A stretch of DNA of 64,000 nucleotides from Streptomyces sp. CG4 (GCF_041080655.1 NZ_CP163525.1:6138001-6202000); one strand, 5' to 3'; numbered from the stretch's first letter, positions 1-8,650 are shown. Program-made: numbers and translations. The notes: generated by a model from the letters alone, not told the origin.

Positions 1-348
1 CACGAAGGCTGCCAGGACGATGTAAAGCACGTCCACCGCCATGAACTTGAGTTCGTGCCGCCGGTATCGAGTGATGGCCGCCCCGATCATGAGGAGCACC
101 AGGCCGGTTGCGGCCAGCGGCACCAGCTCCGGCGCGACGTCGAGCGCGGCGGGCAGGATCAGCCCCACCGCGGCCAGCACCTCCAGGGCGCCGATGGCCT
201 TCACGCTGCCGTCGCCGAAGTCGTCGACCCATCGCGAACTCGGCCCGAACGCCGCGATCTTCTCCTTCGCCATGACCACCTTGCCGCCACCGCCGAGCAG
301 ATAGGCGACGGCGAGCAGTCCGGTGACGGTCCACAGAGCGAGGTTCAT
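1..348 (-). CDS. DoxX-like membrane protein (C-terminus beyond left edge)
   Basis: The gene starts at ATG 346-348 behind an AGGAGAC Shine-Dalgarno and runs off the left edge; 116 residues are visible. The first hydrophobic helix (about residues 4-17) ends in a glycine-rich LLGGGGKV turn, followed by a charged WVDDFGDGSVKAIGA stretch and further helices, the pattern of small four-helix DoxX-like membrane proteins. These are integral membrane proteins linked to redox or quinone chemistry; the substrate is not known. It is divergent from an ECF41 sigma factor gene, a classic pairing for that sigma group, and an ECF41-type promoter lies upstream. Family call is good; biochemical role is inference. 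Confidence 0.8.
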   Translation of the reverse strand, partial: MNLALWTVTGLLAVAYLLGGGGKVVMAKEKIAAFGPSSRWVDDFGDGSVKAIGALEVLAAVGLILPAALDVAPELVPLAATGLVLLMIGAAITRYRRHELKFMAVDVLYIVLAAFV

Positions 349-365
349 CCGCTGTCTCCTTGTTC

Positions 366-403
366 CTGTCGTTCGCTGTCGTTCGTTGTGTCGTTCGCTG
401 TCA
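366..403. repeat. short tandem repeats in the DoxX leader
   Basis: Three near-copies of a 10-12 bp unit (CTGTCGTTCG, CTGTCGTTCG, TTGTGTCGTTCG) followed by CTGTCA lie between the predicted ECF41 promoter and the DoxX start, so they would form the 5' leader of that transcript. Function unknown; they could simply be slippage products. Confidence 0.7.
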
Positions 404-412
404 CCCCTCTGA

Positions 413-439
413 GACAGGGCAGCCCGGCGCGCTGTGACA
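413..439 (-). promoter_or_regulatory. ECF41-type promoter for the DoxX gene
   Basis: Read on the minus strand: TGTCACA (439-433), exactly 16 bases, then TGTC (416-413). The published ECF41 consensus is TGTCACA-N16-CGTC, so 10 of 11 specified bases match, with the right spacing. It points at the DoxX gene and would give a leader of roughly 55-60 nt. The sigma factor encoded divergently at 489 is the expected reader. Confidence 0.75.
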
Positions 440-488
440 CGAGCGGATACGCTGCTGGACGTCGTGCGGATGTGTGAAGGGGGAATCC

Positions 489-1436
489 GTGGCGGGATCA
501 GCAGTGGGGACGGACGTGGGGACGGACGCGGACCGGTACCGGTCGCTGCTCTTCTCCATCGCCTATGGGATGACCGGGTCGGTGGGCGACGCCGAGGACC
601 TCGTGCAGGACGCCTTCCTCAACCTGACCCGGGCGCGCCAGGCCGGGACGACAGTCGGGAATCTGAAGGCGTATCTGACCACGTCGGTGACACGGCTCGC
701 CATCAACCACCTGAGTTCGGCCCGGGTACGGCGGGAGACCTATGTGGGCGACTGGCTGCCCGAGCCGGTCGTGGTGTCCACCGAACGGCCCGGACCGGCC
801 GAGCACGCCGAGCTGTCCGACTCGCTGTCGATGGCGTTCCTCGTGCTGCTGGAGACCCTCGCCCCGGCGGAGCGCGCGGTGTTCGTGCTGCGCGAGGTGT
901 TCGGGTACGGCTATCCGGACGTGGCGAGGATCGTCGGCAAGTCCGAGGCGAACTGCCGGCAGATCTTCGCCCGCGCCGGAAAGCGCATCGCCCCCGGCAG
1001 GCAGCCGGCCGACCTCGCGCCGCCGCCCCCGGTGCGGCGGGCCGAGGGCGAGGAACTGGCCCGTAAGTTCTTCGCGGCCGCCGAGGGCGGTGACATGGAC
1101 GCGCTGCTCGGCATGCTCGCCCCGGAGGTGGTGTTCCAGGGCGACGGCGGCGGCAAGGCGCGGGCGCTCGCGAGGTCGGTCACCGAGCCGCGCCACGTGG
1201 CACAGCTGATGGTCGGCGGCCTCCGCCGGGTCGGGATACTCGGCGCCTCCCTCCGCGCGGCCTGGATCAACGGCCGGCCGGGCGCCGTGATCCACGACGC
1301 CGAGGGCCGCGTGGCCAGCGTGGTCGAACTCGACATCGCCGACGGCGCGATCCGGGCGATCCACTCGGTGTCCAACCCCGACAAACTCGGCCACCTCGGC
1401 CCGGTGTCGGACATTGCCCGCCTGCCGAAGAGGTGA
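489..1436 (+). CDS. ECF41 RNA polymerase sigma factor (SigJ-like) with SnoaL_2 domain
   Basis: About 315 residues: sigma-70 region 2 (about 12-75), a linker, region 4 (about 110-165), then a SnoaL_2/NTF2-like C-terminal domain (about 185-300). Three marks of ECF41 are visible: WLPEP in the linker near residue 90, DGGGK near 219, and NPDKL near 297. In this group the C-terminal domain modulates activity instead of a classical anti-sigma factor. I chose GTG 489, which has GAAGGGGG five bases upstream; GTG 474 is an in-frame alternative adding five residues. It is divergent from DoxX, whose promoter fits the ECF41 consensus. Confidence 0.93.
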   Translation: MAGSAVGTDVGTDADRYRSLLFSIAYGMTGSVGDAEDLVQDAFLNLTRARQAGTTVGNLKAYLTTSVTRLAINHLSSARVRRETYVGDWLPEPVVVSTERPGPAEHAELSDSLSMAFLVLLETLAPAERAVFVLREVFGYGYPDVARIVGKSEANCRQIFARAGKRIAPGRQPADLAPPPPVRRAEGEELARKFFAAAEGGDMDALLGMLAPEVVFQGDGGGKARALARSVTEPRHVAQLMVGGLRRVGILGASLRAAWINGRPGAVIHDAEGRVASVVELDIADGAIRAIHSVSNPDKLGHLGPVSDIARLPKR

Positions 1437-1446
1437 CGACGGCCGC

Positions 1447-1504
1447 TCTTGAGGCCTCTTGAGGCCTCTTGAGATCTTTTAAAGTCTTTTGAGGCCTTTG
1501 AGGC
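1447..1504. repeat. CTTGAGGCCT-type tandem repeat
   Basis: Just behind the sigma factor gene, CTCTTGAGGC is repeated three times and then continues as degenerate, unusually AT-rich copies (GATCTTTT, AAAGTCTTTT, GAGGCCTTTG). The units contain the palindrome GAGGCCTC. No gene spans it. It could act as a weak terminator or be a scar of rearrangement. Confidence 0.7.
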
Positions 1505-1690
1505 TTACGGCCGTACCGCCTCCCAGCCCCGCTCCAGCAGGTCGAAGGCCGCGTTGACGGCGGCGACCCGGTCCGGGGCCGTCGCCGCGAGGGCCCGGGC
1601 CTCCAGGGCGAGATGGGTCAGGGCGGCGCAGGCGGGGTCGTCGGCGGGGGCGCCGGTGACGACGGCGATCGCCTCGGCCAGGGCGTGTCG
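1505..1690 (-). pseudogene. C-terminal fragment of an unidentified protein
   Basis: A minus-strand frame with strong Streptomyces codon bias ends at TAA 1505-1507 and reads back for about 60 residues, alanine/leucine-rich and helical, ending in FDLLERGWEAVRP. The good codon use stops near 1690, where a + strand fragment of a different protein begins, and there is no start codon or ribosome site. It looks like the 3' end of a gene cut by a rearrangement. The parent family was not recognised. Confidence 0.45.
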
Positions 1691-1757
1691 TCCCCGGTGA
1701 CTACAGCGGTGACGGCCGAGATGACCTCGGCGCCATGTACTTCTACAGCGAAGGCCG
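1687..1757 (+). pseudogene. Fragment of an FG-GAP/VCBS-repeat protein
   Basis: Read in the + frame from 1687, the sequence gives VVPGDYSGDGRDDLGAMYFY followed by SEGRVK. This is one blade of an FG-GAP (VCBS) repeat, recognisable by the D-x-x-G-D-G-x-D-D-L calcium-binding motif. Streptomyces secreted proteins often carry many such repeats, but here a single one is left, without start or neighbours. After residue SEGRVKQE the frame continues to a stop near 1844 without looking like the family. Confidence 0.55.
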
Positions 1758-1961
1758 GGTCAAGCAGGAGTGCCGGGCCGCCCGGCCCTCCCCTCACATC
1801 ACCTTGCGAACGCTGGCTCGACCGGACCTACCGAAAGGATCAGCGGGTTGAGGGATGGGCCATGCGGGGCTTGGGGTCGTGAGGGTGCGGCGGAGCGGTG
1901 CGGACGTACGAGTGATACCCGTCCCTGAACAGGTACGGGCACGGAAGTAAGGACAAGGATC

Positions 1962-3026
1962 GTGAGCAAGGACGGGGCGTCCATACCGGACGAGGAGTGG
2001 GAACGCTTCCTCAAGGAGGCTGAGGCCGGGACTGCGGGAGCGCCCGAGGAACCATCGGCACGGGCCCGGATGGTGGCACGGCAGCTGCGCGAGCAGAGCG
2101 GCCAACCGGAGGGCTGGCGGACGTACCGGCCGGCCCGGCGACGACGGCGCACCGGCTGGACCGTGGTCGGCCTGCTGGCTGCGGTCGGATTGCTGGTCGT
2201 GGCGCTGGCCCCGGGCCGGGTGGTCGGCTGGTTCGGCGACGGGAGCAGCACGAAGGCGCCGCCGACGGCGGAGGCTCCGGGGCAACAGCCCACCATGGAG
2301 GAGCCGTTCAGGGGATCACCTGCGGCCCGGTGGGGCGACGGGGCGGCAGGGATCCACCTGCCCGGAGCGCGGGCGACCGGCTGGATGAGCCAGGAGCAGG
2401 TCGCGCAGGCGCTTGCCCGGAGCCGGGACTTCCTGACCGGGTCCAGCCTGGATCCCGGTGTGCTGCGTGGGGAGCACCCCAGCAAGGCGATCGCGTTGAT
2501 CAATCCGCGTCAGCATGACGTCCAGGACTACCTGGCGGCCGCGTTCCGCACGCCCAGCCGGGAGAACGATCCCCTGCTGCTGTTCAGCCGTTTCGCAGAG
2601 GCGAAGGTGCGGCTTGTCGGGAACGTGGTCAAGACGCGGGGCCGGATCACCTACCGAGAGGGTGCGCGCGGCGCGCTCGAGGTGACGGCCGATGTCACCT
2701 ACGTCTATCCGGTCGTACGCGCCGCGACGGGAAGCGACGAAGTCGCGCGCACCATCGTGCGCCGCGAGATCGTGATGAGCTGGGACAACCCGGCAAAGGT
2801 GGACATTGAACCGGGGACGTTCTCCCTTGTCTCTTACAAGGCAGACACCACCAACGGCGGCTGCAACACCTTCACCGGCTACTTCACCCCCGCGTTCAGA
2901 GCCGAGCGCGCCGCGACAGGCTTGCAAGACGGCCCCGAGGTCGACCCGTACGACCGGAGCACGCCGATGGACGCCCGCATGCGGGAGGCCAGGCAAGGGG
3001 AGTGCGGAACCGCGACACGATCGTGA
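1962..3026 (+). CDS. Membrane-anchored protein of unknown function
   Basis: 354 residues, probable GTG start at 1962 with a weak AAGGA upstream. A charged, probably cytoplasmic N-terminus (1-63) is followed by one transmembrane helix (about 66-85, WTVVGLLAAVGLLVVALAPG) and a large outside domain of about 260 residues. The outside part contains AIALINPRQHDVQDYLAAAF and a late TNGGCNTFTGYF segment. I do not recognise the family; the layout resembles uncharacterised single-pass proteins common in Streptomyces. It stands alone on its strand, with an AT-rich promoter region of the next gene behind it. Confidence 0.7.
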   Translation: MSKDGASIPDEEWERFLKEAEAGTAGAPEEPSARARMVARQLREQSGQPEGWRTYRPARRRRRTGWTVVGLLAAVGLLVVALAPGRVVGWFGDGSSTKAPPTAEAPGQQPTMEEPFRGSPAARWGDGAAGIHLPGARATGWMSQEQVAQALARSRDFLTGSSLDPGVLRGEHPSKAIALINPRQHDVQDYLAAAFRTPSRENDPLLLFSRFAEAKVRLVGNVVKTRGRITYREGARGALEVTADVTYVYPVVRAATGSDEVARTIVRREIVMSWDNPAKVDIEPGTFSLVSYKADTTNGGCNTFTGYFTPAFRAERAATGLQDGPEVDPYDRSTPMDARMREARQGECGTATRS

Positions 3027-3112
3027 GCGACGACTTTGCTTGATCGCCGGTGACTCGATTGGGGAGGGGGCTGGTGTTCCTCCGACTCGGGCTTGTTGCG
3101 GAGTAAAACTTT

Positions 3113-3118
3113 TATAAT
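3113..3118 (+). promoter_or_regulatory. -10 element upstream of the AfsR-type regulator
   Basis: A perfect TATAAT sits in an AT-rich pocket (about 3105-3120) that stands out from the surrounding GC-rich DNA, 109 bp before the chosen start. No clear -35 is seen at 17 bp, so an activator or an extended element may be needed. It implies a leader of about 100 nt. Confidence 0.5.
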
Positions 3119-3226
3119 CTCTTGGGAGCAGAGGTACCTTGCAACGGCTTCAGAACGACTGCCCTGCGCCCGTTTGTCGAGGCAGCGCCCGGAGCGAGGG
3201 CTCTGCCTGACGGAGGGGGCGCGGTG

Positions 3227-6200
3227 ATGGGGGAAGAGCCGGACCGGCTTCGGTTCAACATCCTGGGCACGCTGGAGGTCTGGGCCGGGCAGACCCTGCT
3301 GCGGTTCGGGGGAGCGATCCAGGAACGCGTGCTCGTCACCCTGCTCCTGGAGCCCGGCAAGGCCGTACCGGTCAGCCGTCTGGTCGAGGCCGCCTGGGAC
3401 GAGGAACCGCCCACGAGCGCCGAACACCAGGTGCGCAAGGCCGTGTCGGAGCTGCGCCGACGGATACCCGGCGGCGCCTGCGCCGTTGTCACGGACGACT
3501 ACGGCTACCGCGTCCAGCTCGGTGACGGCCGACTCGACCTCGACGAATTCGCCGACCTGTTGCGCACCGCCCGTGCCGCGGCCGACGCGAACCGTACGGC
3601 CGAGGCGGTGTCGGTCCTGCGACGGGCGCTCGCCCTGTGGCGCGGCCCCGTCCTGGCCGGCCGCGGCGGCCGGATCATCGAGGCGGCGGCGACGGCGTGG
3701 GAGGAACGCCGGCTGACCGCGGCCGAGCAGTACTTCGAACTGCGCCTGGCGCAGGGCGCGGCCCCCGAACTCGTCGGTGACCTGCGCGACCTCGTCTCCC
3801 GGCACCCGCTGCGCGAGACCCTGCGGGGCCAGCTCATGCTCGCCCTGTACCGCTCCGGGCGCGGCGCCGAGGCGCTGGAGGAGTACGCGGCCGCGCGCTC
3901 CCTCCTCGCCGGGGAACTGGGCATCGACCCGGGCGCCCCGCTCATGCGCCTGCACGAGGGCATCCTTCGCGAGGACCCCGAACTGGCCCCGCCGGCCACC
4001 GCTCCGCAGCCCGCCCAGGCGACCGCGGCGACCACTGTGCCCCCGGCGGCCCCCTTGACCTCGGTGGCCGAGCCGGGTCCGGTGGACCGGGGCGTGTGCA
4101 CACTGCCGTACGACGTGACCGACTTCACCGGCCGGGATGACAAACTTCGGCTGCTGCTGGCGAAAGCCCGCGAGCCCGGCGGCGAGGGCACCCGGATCCT
4201 CGCTCTGGACGGTATGGGCGGCTCCGGCAAGACCACCCTCGCGGTACGGGCCGCGCACCGGCTCGCCGACCACTACCCCGACGGCCAGCACTTCCTGGAC
4301 CTGCGTGGCTTCACCCCTGGTGAGGAGCCGCTGCGGCCCGCCGTGGCGCTGGAGAGCCTGCTGCGGTCGCTGGGCGTACCGGACGAGCAGATACCGGAGG
4401 GCACCGGGGCGCGGACGGCGTTGTGGCGGGTCACGGTCGCGCGCAAGCGGGTGCTGATCCTGCTCGACAACGCCGCCGACCCGAGCCAGGTGATCCCGCT
4501 GCTGCCCGCCTCCTCCGGCTGCCTGGTGCTGATCACCAGCAGGGGCCGGCTGGTCGACCTCGACGGCGCCGAGTGGATCGGCCTCGGCATGCTCACCGCG
4601 GCGGAGAGCGCCACCCTCCTCGCGGAGACGCTGGGCGCCGAGCGCACCGCGGCCGAGCCGGACGCGGTGGCCGAACTCGGAGAGCTGTGCGGCCGGTTGC
4701 CGCTCGCCCTGCGCATCGCGGCGGCCCGGCTGCGCAACCGGCCCCGCTGGACGGTGGCGCACCTCGTGGAGCGGCTCAGCCACGAAACGCGCCGGCTGGA
4801 GGAGCTGAGCACCGGCCGGCGCAGCGTCACGGCGACCCTGGAACTCTCGTACCAGGCGCTGAGCGCGAGCGTGCGCAGCGGATTCCGGCTCCTCGGGCAG
4901 CACCCCGGCACCGAGATCGACGTCTGGTCCGCGGCCGCCCTGGCGGGAACCACCGTGCAGGAGGCCGAGGATCTCCTCGAACACCTCCTGGACGCGCACA
5001 TGCTGCAGCAGCACACGCTGGGCCTGTACAGCTTCCACGACCTGGTGCGCAGCTTCGCCCGCTCGCTGCCGGGCGACGACACCGAGAACGGGGCACCGGC
5101 CGAGCGGCTGCTGCCGTACTACCTCGGCGCGACCGAGGCCGCCTGTGCGACGCTGTTCCCGGACCGGCTGCCCATGGCGTTCGACGTCGCGGTCCCGTCG
5201 GCGACCGAACTGCCCGCGTTGCGGACGGCGGCGCAGGCCATGGACTGGTTCGACCGCGAGTACCACACGATCCAGTTCCTCATCGACCGGGACGGGGACA
5301 CCGCCGACCCGGCCTGTGTGGTGCACCTGTCCCGCAACCTGGCCTTCTACCTGTACTCGCGCAGCAAACCGGACGAACAGCTCGCGCAGGGGATCACCGC
5401 CGTACGTGCCTCGCGCCGGCTCGGGGACCAGCGGCTGCTGTGCCTCAGCCTCAACAACCTCGGCGTGGCACAGTGGCGGGCGGGCCGCTTCCACGACGGC
5501 ATCGACAGCGTCTCCGAGGCTCTGCGGATCGCCCGTTCGCTGGGTGACGAGGTCGGTGAGGCGATGAGCATCGGGCGGCTCGGGCTGCTCTACCTGGACA
5601 CCGGTCAACTGGCCGAAGCGGTAAGCCACTTGGAGCGAGCCGTGGTGCTGCGGCGCGAGAGCGGCTACGCGACCGGCGAAGCCGACAGCTGGGCCAACCT
5701 GTCCTCCGCATACCGCCGGCTCGGCCGCCACCGCGAGGCCGTCGCGGCGGCCGAGGAGGCGCTGCGGATCAACCGCCGCCTCGGCGTCCTCGACAAGGAG
5801 AGACTCGTCCTGAACGACCTGGCCGCCGGGCTGCTGGGCATGGGCGAACCCGAACGGGCGCTGGCGGTCCTCGACGCCTGCCTCACACCCGGTGACGAGG
5901 CCCGGGCCACGGAGAACCACGCCCTGGCCCTCGCCCTCTCGGCGGAGGCCCGCCAGCTCCTCGGCGACGACGAGCGCGCGCTGCGCGACGCCGACCACGC
6001 CCGCGAGACCGTCGGCCGCTCCGGAGTACGACTGCGCGCTTCGGAGATCGAGAACATCGTCGGCCGGGTCCACCGCAGGGCCGGCGACCCCGCCGCGGCC
6101 CTGCGCCTGCACCGGCTCGCCCTCGACCGTGCGACCGCCCTGGACTACCGGGCCGAGATCCTCGACGCCCTGACCGGGCTGAGCGCCGCAGCGGCGGACT

Positions 6201-6313
6201 TGGGGGAGAAGGAGGCGGCGGCGGAGTACCGGGATCGAGCGCGGGTCCTGGCGGCGGAGCTGGGGATCGGGGAGAGAGAAGGCAAGACGGAAGGGGAGAG
6301 CGAAGCGGAGTAA
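3227..6313 (+). CDS. AfsR/SARP-family regulator with NB-ARC and TPR domains
   Basis: 1028 residues. N-terminal OmpR-type winged helix (about 10-92, opening with the LGTLEVW strand), bacterial transcriptional activation domain (about 100-245), NB-ARC ATPase with P-loop GMGGSGKTTL near residue 328 and LLDNAAD near 418, then tetratricopeptide repeats to the end (clear ALxxxxxLGD units after about 740). This is the architecture of AfsR, a pleiotropic activator of antibiotic genes. Start ATG 3227 has GGAGGGGG seven bases upstream (GTG 3224 equally possible). It is shorter in linker regions than a classical afsR and sits directly upstream of an uncharacterised block, so a cluster-situated activator is likely. 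TATAAT at 3113 probably drives it. Confidence 0.9.
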   Translation: MGEEPDRLRFNILGTLEVWAGQTLLRFGGAIQERVLVTLLLEPGKAVPVSRLVEAAWDEEPPTSAEHQVRKAVSELRRRIPGGACAVVTDDYGYRVQLGDGRLDLDEFADLLRTARAAADANRTAEAVSVLRRALALWRGPVLAGRGGRIIEAAATAWEERRLTAAEQYFELRLAQGAAPELVGDLRDLVSRHPLRETLRGQLMLALYRSGRGAEALEEYAAARSLLAGELGIDPGAPLMRLHEGILREDPELAPPATAPQPAQATAATTVPPAAPLTSVAEPGPVDRGVCTLPYDVTDFTGRDDKLRLLLAKAREPGGEGTRILALDGMGGSGKTTLAVRAAHRLADHYPDGQHFLDLRGFTPGEEPLRPAVALESLLRSLGVPDEQIPEGTGARTALWRVTVARKRVLILLDNAADPSQVIPLLPASSGCLVLITSRGRLVDLDGAEWIGLGMLTAAESATLLAETLGAERTAAEPDAVAELGELCGRLPLALRIAAARLRNRPRWTVAHLVERLSHETRRLEELSTGRRSVTATLELSYQALSASVRSGFRLLGQHPGTEIDVWSAAALAGTTVQEAEDLLEHLLDAHMLQQHTLGLYSFHDLVRSFARSLPGDDTENGAPAERLLPYYLGATEAACATLFPDRLPMAFDVAVPSATELPALRTAAQAMDWFDREYHTIQFLIDRDGDTADPACVVHLSRNLAFYLYSRSKPDEQLAQGITAVRASRRLGDQRLLCLSLNNLGVAQWRAGRFHDGIDSVSEALRIARSLGDEVGEAMSIGRLGLLYLDTGQLAEAVSHLERAVVLRRESGYATGEADSWANLSSAYRRLGRHREAVAAAEEALRINRRLGVLDKERLVLNDLAAGLLGMGEPERALAVLDACLTPGDEARATENHALALALSAEARQLLGDDERALRDADHARETVGRSGVRLRASEIENIVGRVHRRAGDPAAALRLHRLALDRATALDYRAEILDALTGLSAAAADLGEKEAAAEYRDRARVLAAELGIGEREGKTEGESEAE

Positions 6314-6332
6314 CGATTCGGCGGAGGACCCG

Positions 6333-6362
6333 GTTCCCGCACCGGCGGACGTGCGCGGGAAC
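6333..6362 (+). terminator. Hairpin after the AfsR-type regulator
   Basis: GTTCCCGC (6333-6340) and GCGGGAAC (6355-6362) form an 8-bp stem with a 14-base loop between the regulator stop and the ATP-grasp gene. There is no T-run, as is common in Streptomyces terminators. Confidence 0.4.
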
Positions 6363-6425
6363 TCAACGGGAACTGATGCGTGGATGCTCCCGGCAGGCAA
6401 CGTTCAGTCCACGAGGAGCCTCGCC

Positions 6426-7640
6426 ATGCAGACCCGACCCGACCGCCTGCTGATGGTTCTGCCACGCGCCCGGACGGTCCGCAAGGCCGTGGCGGCAGGG
6501 TATCGGGTCTGGTCCGTGTGGGACCCGGCGCTGCGCCCGGCGACCGAGCACGCCGACGTGGTCCGGCACTCCGCACAGGTGCTGACCGCCGACCTCACCG
6601 ACGAGCCGGCTCTGCGCGCACTCGTCGTACGAGCCGCCGAGGAGCATCGCATCGGGCACGTGCTGTACCTGGGCGGCGGGGCGGGCAGGCGGCCGGTACT
6701 GGAAGAGGCTCACAAGCTCGGCCTCGGCGTCAACTCGCCCGACACCCACCGGCTCCTGGAGGACCGTGGCGCCCTGCGCGATCTGCTGAGCGGCCACGAC
6801 CGGCTGAGCGTGCGCTACCGGCGGGTGGAGCGAAGGTCCGAACTCCCGGGCGCCGTACGCGAGTCGGGCGGTCATCCGGCCGTCGTCTGCTCCCTGGCCC
6901 GGGACGCCGACCGCCGTCCCGTCCTCGCCCCCGACCTGGGTGCCCTGACGGCCTGGGCCCTACGCACCCCGGGGCCCTACCTCGTCGAGGAGTTCTTGGC
7001 CGGGCCGCAGTACAACGTCACCACCCTCAGCGTCGACGGCATGCACCAAGTCGTCGGCATCACGGCCACGGTGACCGGGGGGCCGCCGCATTTCGTGGCG
7101 ACGGAGCATGTGCACCCGGCCCGGCTCGGCGCGCGTGCGGGCGCCGAGATCCGGTCCGCGGTGTGCGCGCTGCTGGACCTCGCGGGATTCGAGTGCGGCC
7201 CGGCCGACACCACCGTCGTGCTGACCGCCACCGGCCCGCGCATCGTCTCCTCGCATCCCCGGTTCGCCCGGGACGGGATACCCCTGCTGCTCCGGGTCAC
7301 CTGCGGGATCGACCTGGAGGCGGCGTTCTTCCAGAGCCTCGCGCTGGGCCGATGTCTGCCGCACGCCGACCCGGCGGGCATCGCCGCGACCGGCTTCTTC
7401 CGGCTGCCGCCCGGCCGCCTGACTGCCGTGACCGCTCTGGACGAACTGCGCGCTCTGCCCCATGTGCACGCGGTGCGCTTCCCGTTCCGCCCCGGGGATG
7501 TCGTCCGCGCCACGACGAACAGCGCGACCCGGCACGGCTATGTCGTCGTCGACGGCGCGGACGCGGACGCGACCGCCGAACGCCTGGCGACCGCGCGGCA
7601 GTTGCTGCACACCGGAGTCGAGGTCGAACCCGCACCCTGA
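6426..7640 (+). CDS. ATP-grasp-fold protein with substituted catalytic residues
   Basis: 404 residues; ATG 6426 has GAGGAG seven bases upstream. A Rossmann-like pre-ATP-grasp part (1-about 115, with LLMVLPRARTVRKAVAAGY and YLGGGAG) is followed by an ATP-grasp domain, best seen at YLVEEFLAGPQYNVTTLSVDG's first 20 residues (about 195-215). In working ligases a lysine lies in a VVKP-type strand and a Glu-x-Asn pair binds magnesium in EINPR. Here the strand reads VVCSLARD (Lys to Cys) and the metal motif reads SSHPRF (Glu to Ser, Asn to His). It probably cannot ligate by the usual route: a pseudoenzyme or a strongly divergent ligase. First gene of the block shared with the LysR, small-protein, cupin and MFS genes. 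Confidence 0.75.
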   Translation: MQTRPDRLLMVLPRARTVRKAVAAGYRVWSVWDPALRPATEHADVVRHSAQVLTADLTDEPALRALVVRAAEEHRIGHVLYLGGGAGRRPVLEEAHKLGLGVNSPDTHRLLEDRGALRDLLSGHDRLSVRYRRVERRSELPGAVRESGGHPAVVCSLARDADRRPVLAPDLGALTAWALRTPGPYLVEEFLAGPQYNVTTLSVDGMHQVVGITATVTGGPPHFVATEHVHPARLGARAGAEIRSAVCALLDLAGFECGPADTTVVLTATGPRIVSSHPRFARDGIPLLLRVTCGIDLEAAFFQSLALGRCLPHADPAGIAATGFFRLPPGRLTAVTALDELRALPHVHAVRFPFRPGDVVRATTNSATRHGYVVVDGADADATAERLATARQLLHTGVEVEPAP

Positions 7641-7737
7641 CCCCCCCCACCCACCGAGCGCCCGTGTCACCGCACGGCTCACGCGCTCGTACGCGCCGCC
7701 GGTGAACCCCATCTCCCGCACCAGGAGGACAGGACAC

Positions 7738-8637
7738 GTGGACATGCGTCAGCTCAGGACGTTTCACAAGGCCGCCACTCTGCTCAGCTTCAGCCGCACG
7801 GCAGCCGAGCTCAACTACGCGCAGTCAAGTGTGACCGGGCAGATCAAGGGCCTGGAGAACGCCCTGGGTGTGGCGCTGTTCGAACGGCTCTCCGGCCGCA
7901 GGGTGCGGCTCACACCGGCCGGCCTGCGGCTGCTGCCGTTCGCGGAACGGTTGCTCCTGCTGGCCGACGAGGCGCGCAGCGTGACCCTGGGCTCCCCCGA
8001 GCCGTCGGGGCGGCTGGTGATCGGGACGATGGAGAGCATCGCGACGTACCGCATGCCACCGCTCCTCGAGCTGTTCCACCACCGCTGCCCGCAGCTGGAG
8101 TTGGTCCTGCGGCCGGGCAGCGGGGCGGAGATCCTCGACGGCCTGCGCCAGGGTGCCCTGGACCTGGTGCTGCTGATCGACACCGACACCCGTCATCCCG
8201 GCCTGGAGAGCACGGTCTTCGGACCGGAGCCGCTCGTCGCCGTCGTAGCACCCGACCACGCACTGGCCGGTCTGCGGTCCGGCACCGGTGAGCGGCTGCG
8301 TGACGTGCCCATCCTGGCGCCGGAGTCCGGCCGCGGCTACCGGCGGCTCCTGGAGCGCGAGTGGAACGGCCGTACCGCGCCGCTGCTGGAGTCAGGCACG
8401 GTCGAGTCGACCAAGCGGTGGGCCGCGGCCGGCCTGGGCGTGGGGCTGTTGCCCGAGGTCGCCGTCGTCGAGGACATCGCGGCGGGTGTGCTCGTACCGC
8501 TCGACTGGCGCCCGCCGTCCGCCGTGTACACGCAGCTCGTACGACGCCGGCGCACCCCGCTCAGCCGCGAGATGCGGCTCTTCATCGACCGGGTCAGCAC
8601 CCTGATGGCCGAGGAGAACGACCAGCTCGCGGCCTGA
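7738..8637 (+). CDS. LysR-family transcriptional regulator
   Basis: 299 residues. Winged helix-turn-helix at the N-terminus (MRQLRTFHKAATLLSFSRTA, then AELNYAQSSVTGQIKGLE, residues 3-60) and a periplasmic-binding-protein-like effector domain (about 92-290). GTG 7738 is 9 bases after AGGAGG; ATG 7744 is an alternative two codons in. It lies between the ATP-grasp gene and the small-protein gene, all on one strand. The intergenic DNA after it has two interleaved inverted repeats against a promoter -35, an ideal place for this protein to bind. Effector unknown, possibly a pathway intermediate. Confidence 0.93.
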   Translation: MDMRQLRTFHKAATLLSFSRTAAELNYAQSSVTGQIKGLENALGVALFERLSGRRVRLTPAGLRLLPFAERLLLLADEARSVTLGSPEPSGRLVIGTMESIATYRMPPLLELFHHRCPQLELVLRPGSGAEILDGLRQGALDLVLLIDTDTRHPGLESTVFGPEPLVAVVAPDHALAGLRSGTGERLRDVPILAPESGRGYRRLLEREWNGRTAPLLESGTVESTKRWAAAGLGVGLLPEVAVVEDIAAGVLVPLDWRPPSAVYTQLVRRRRTPLSREMRLFIDRVSTLMAEENDQLAA

Positions 8638-8650
8638 TGAGAGCCGACCC

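Noticed and set aside
2879..6400. A 1173-codon open frame antisense to the AfsR-type regulator
   Set aside because: It mirrors the real gene, as long antisense frames do in GC-rich coding DNA; no domain, no ribosome site and biased composition.
6426..7640. Functional D-Ala-D-Ala-type or amino-acid ligase assignment
   Set aside because: Key Lys, Glu and Asn are replaced, so a firm enzymatic name would be misleading.
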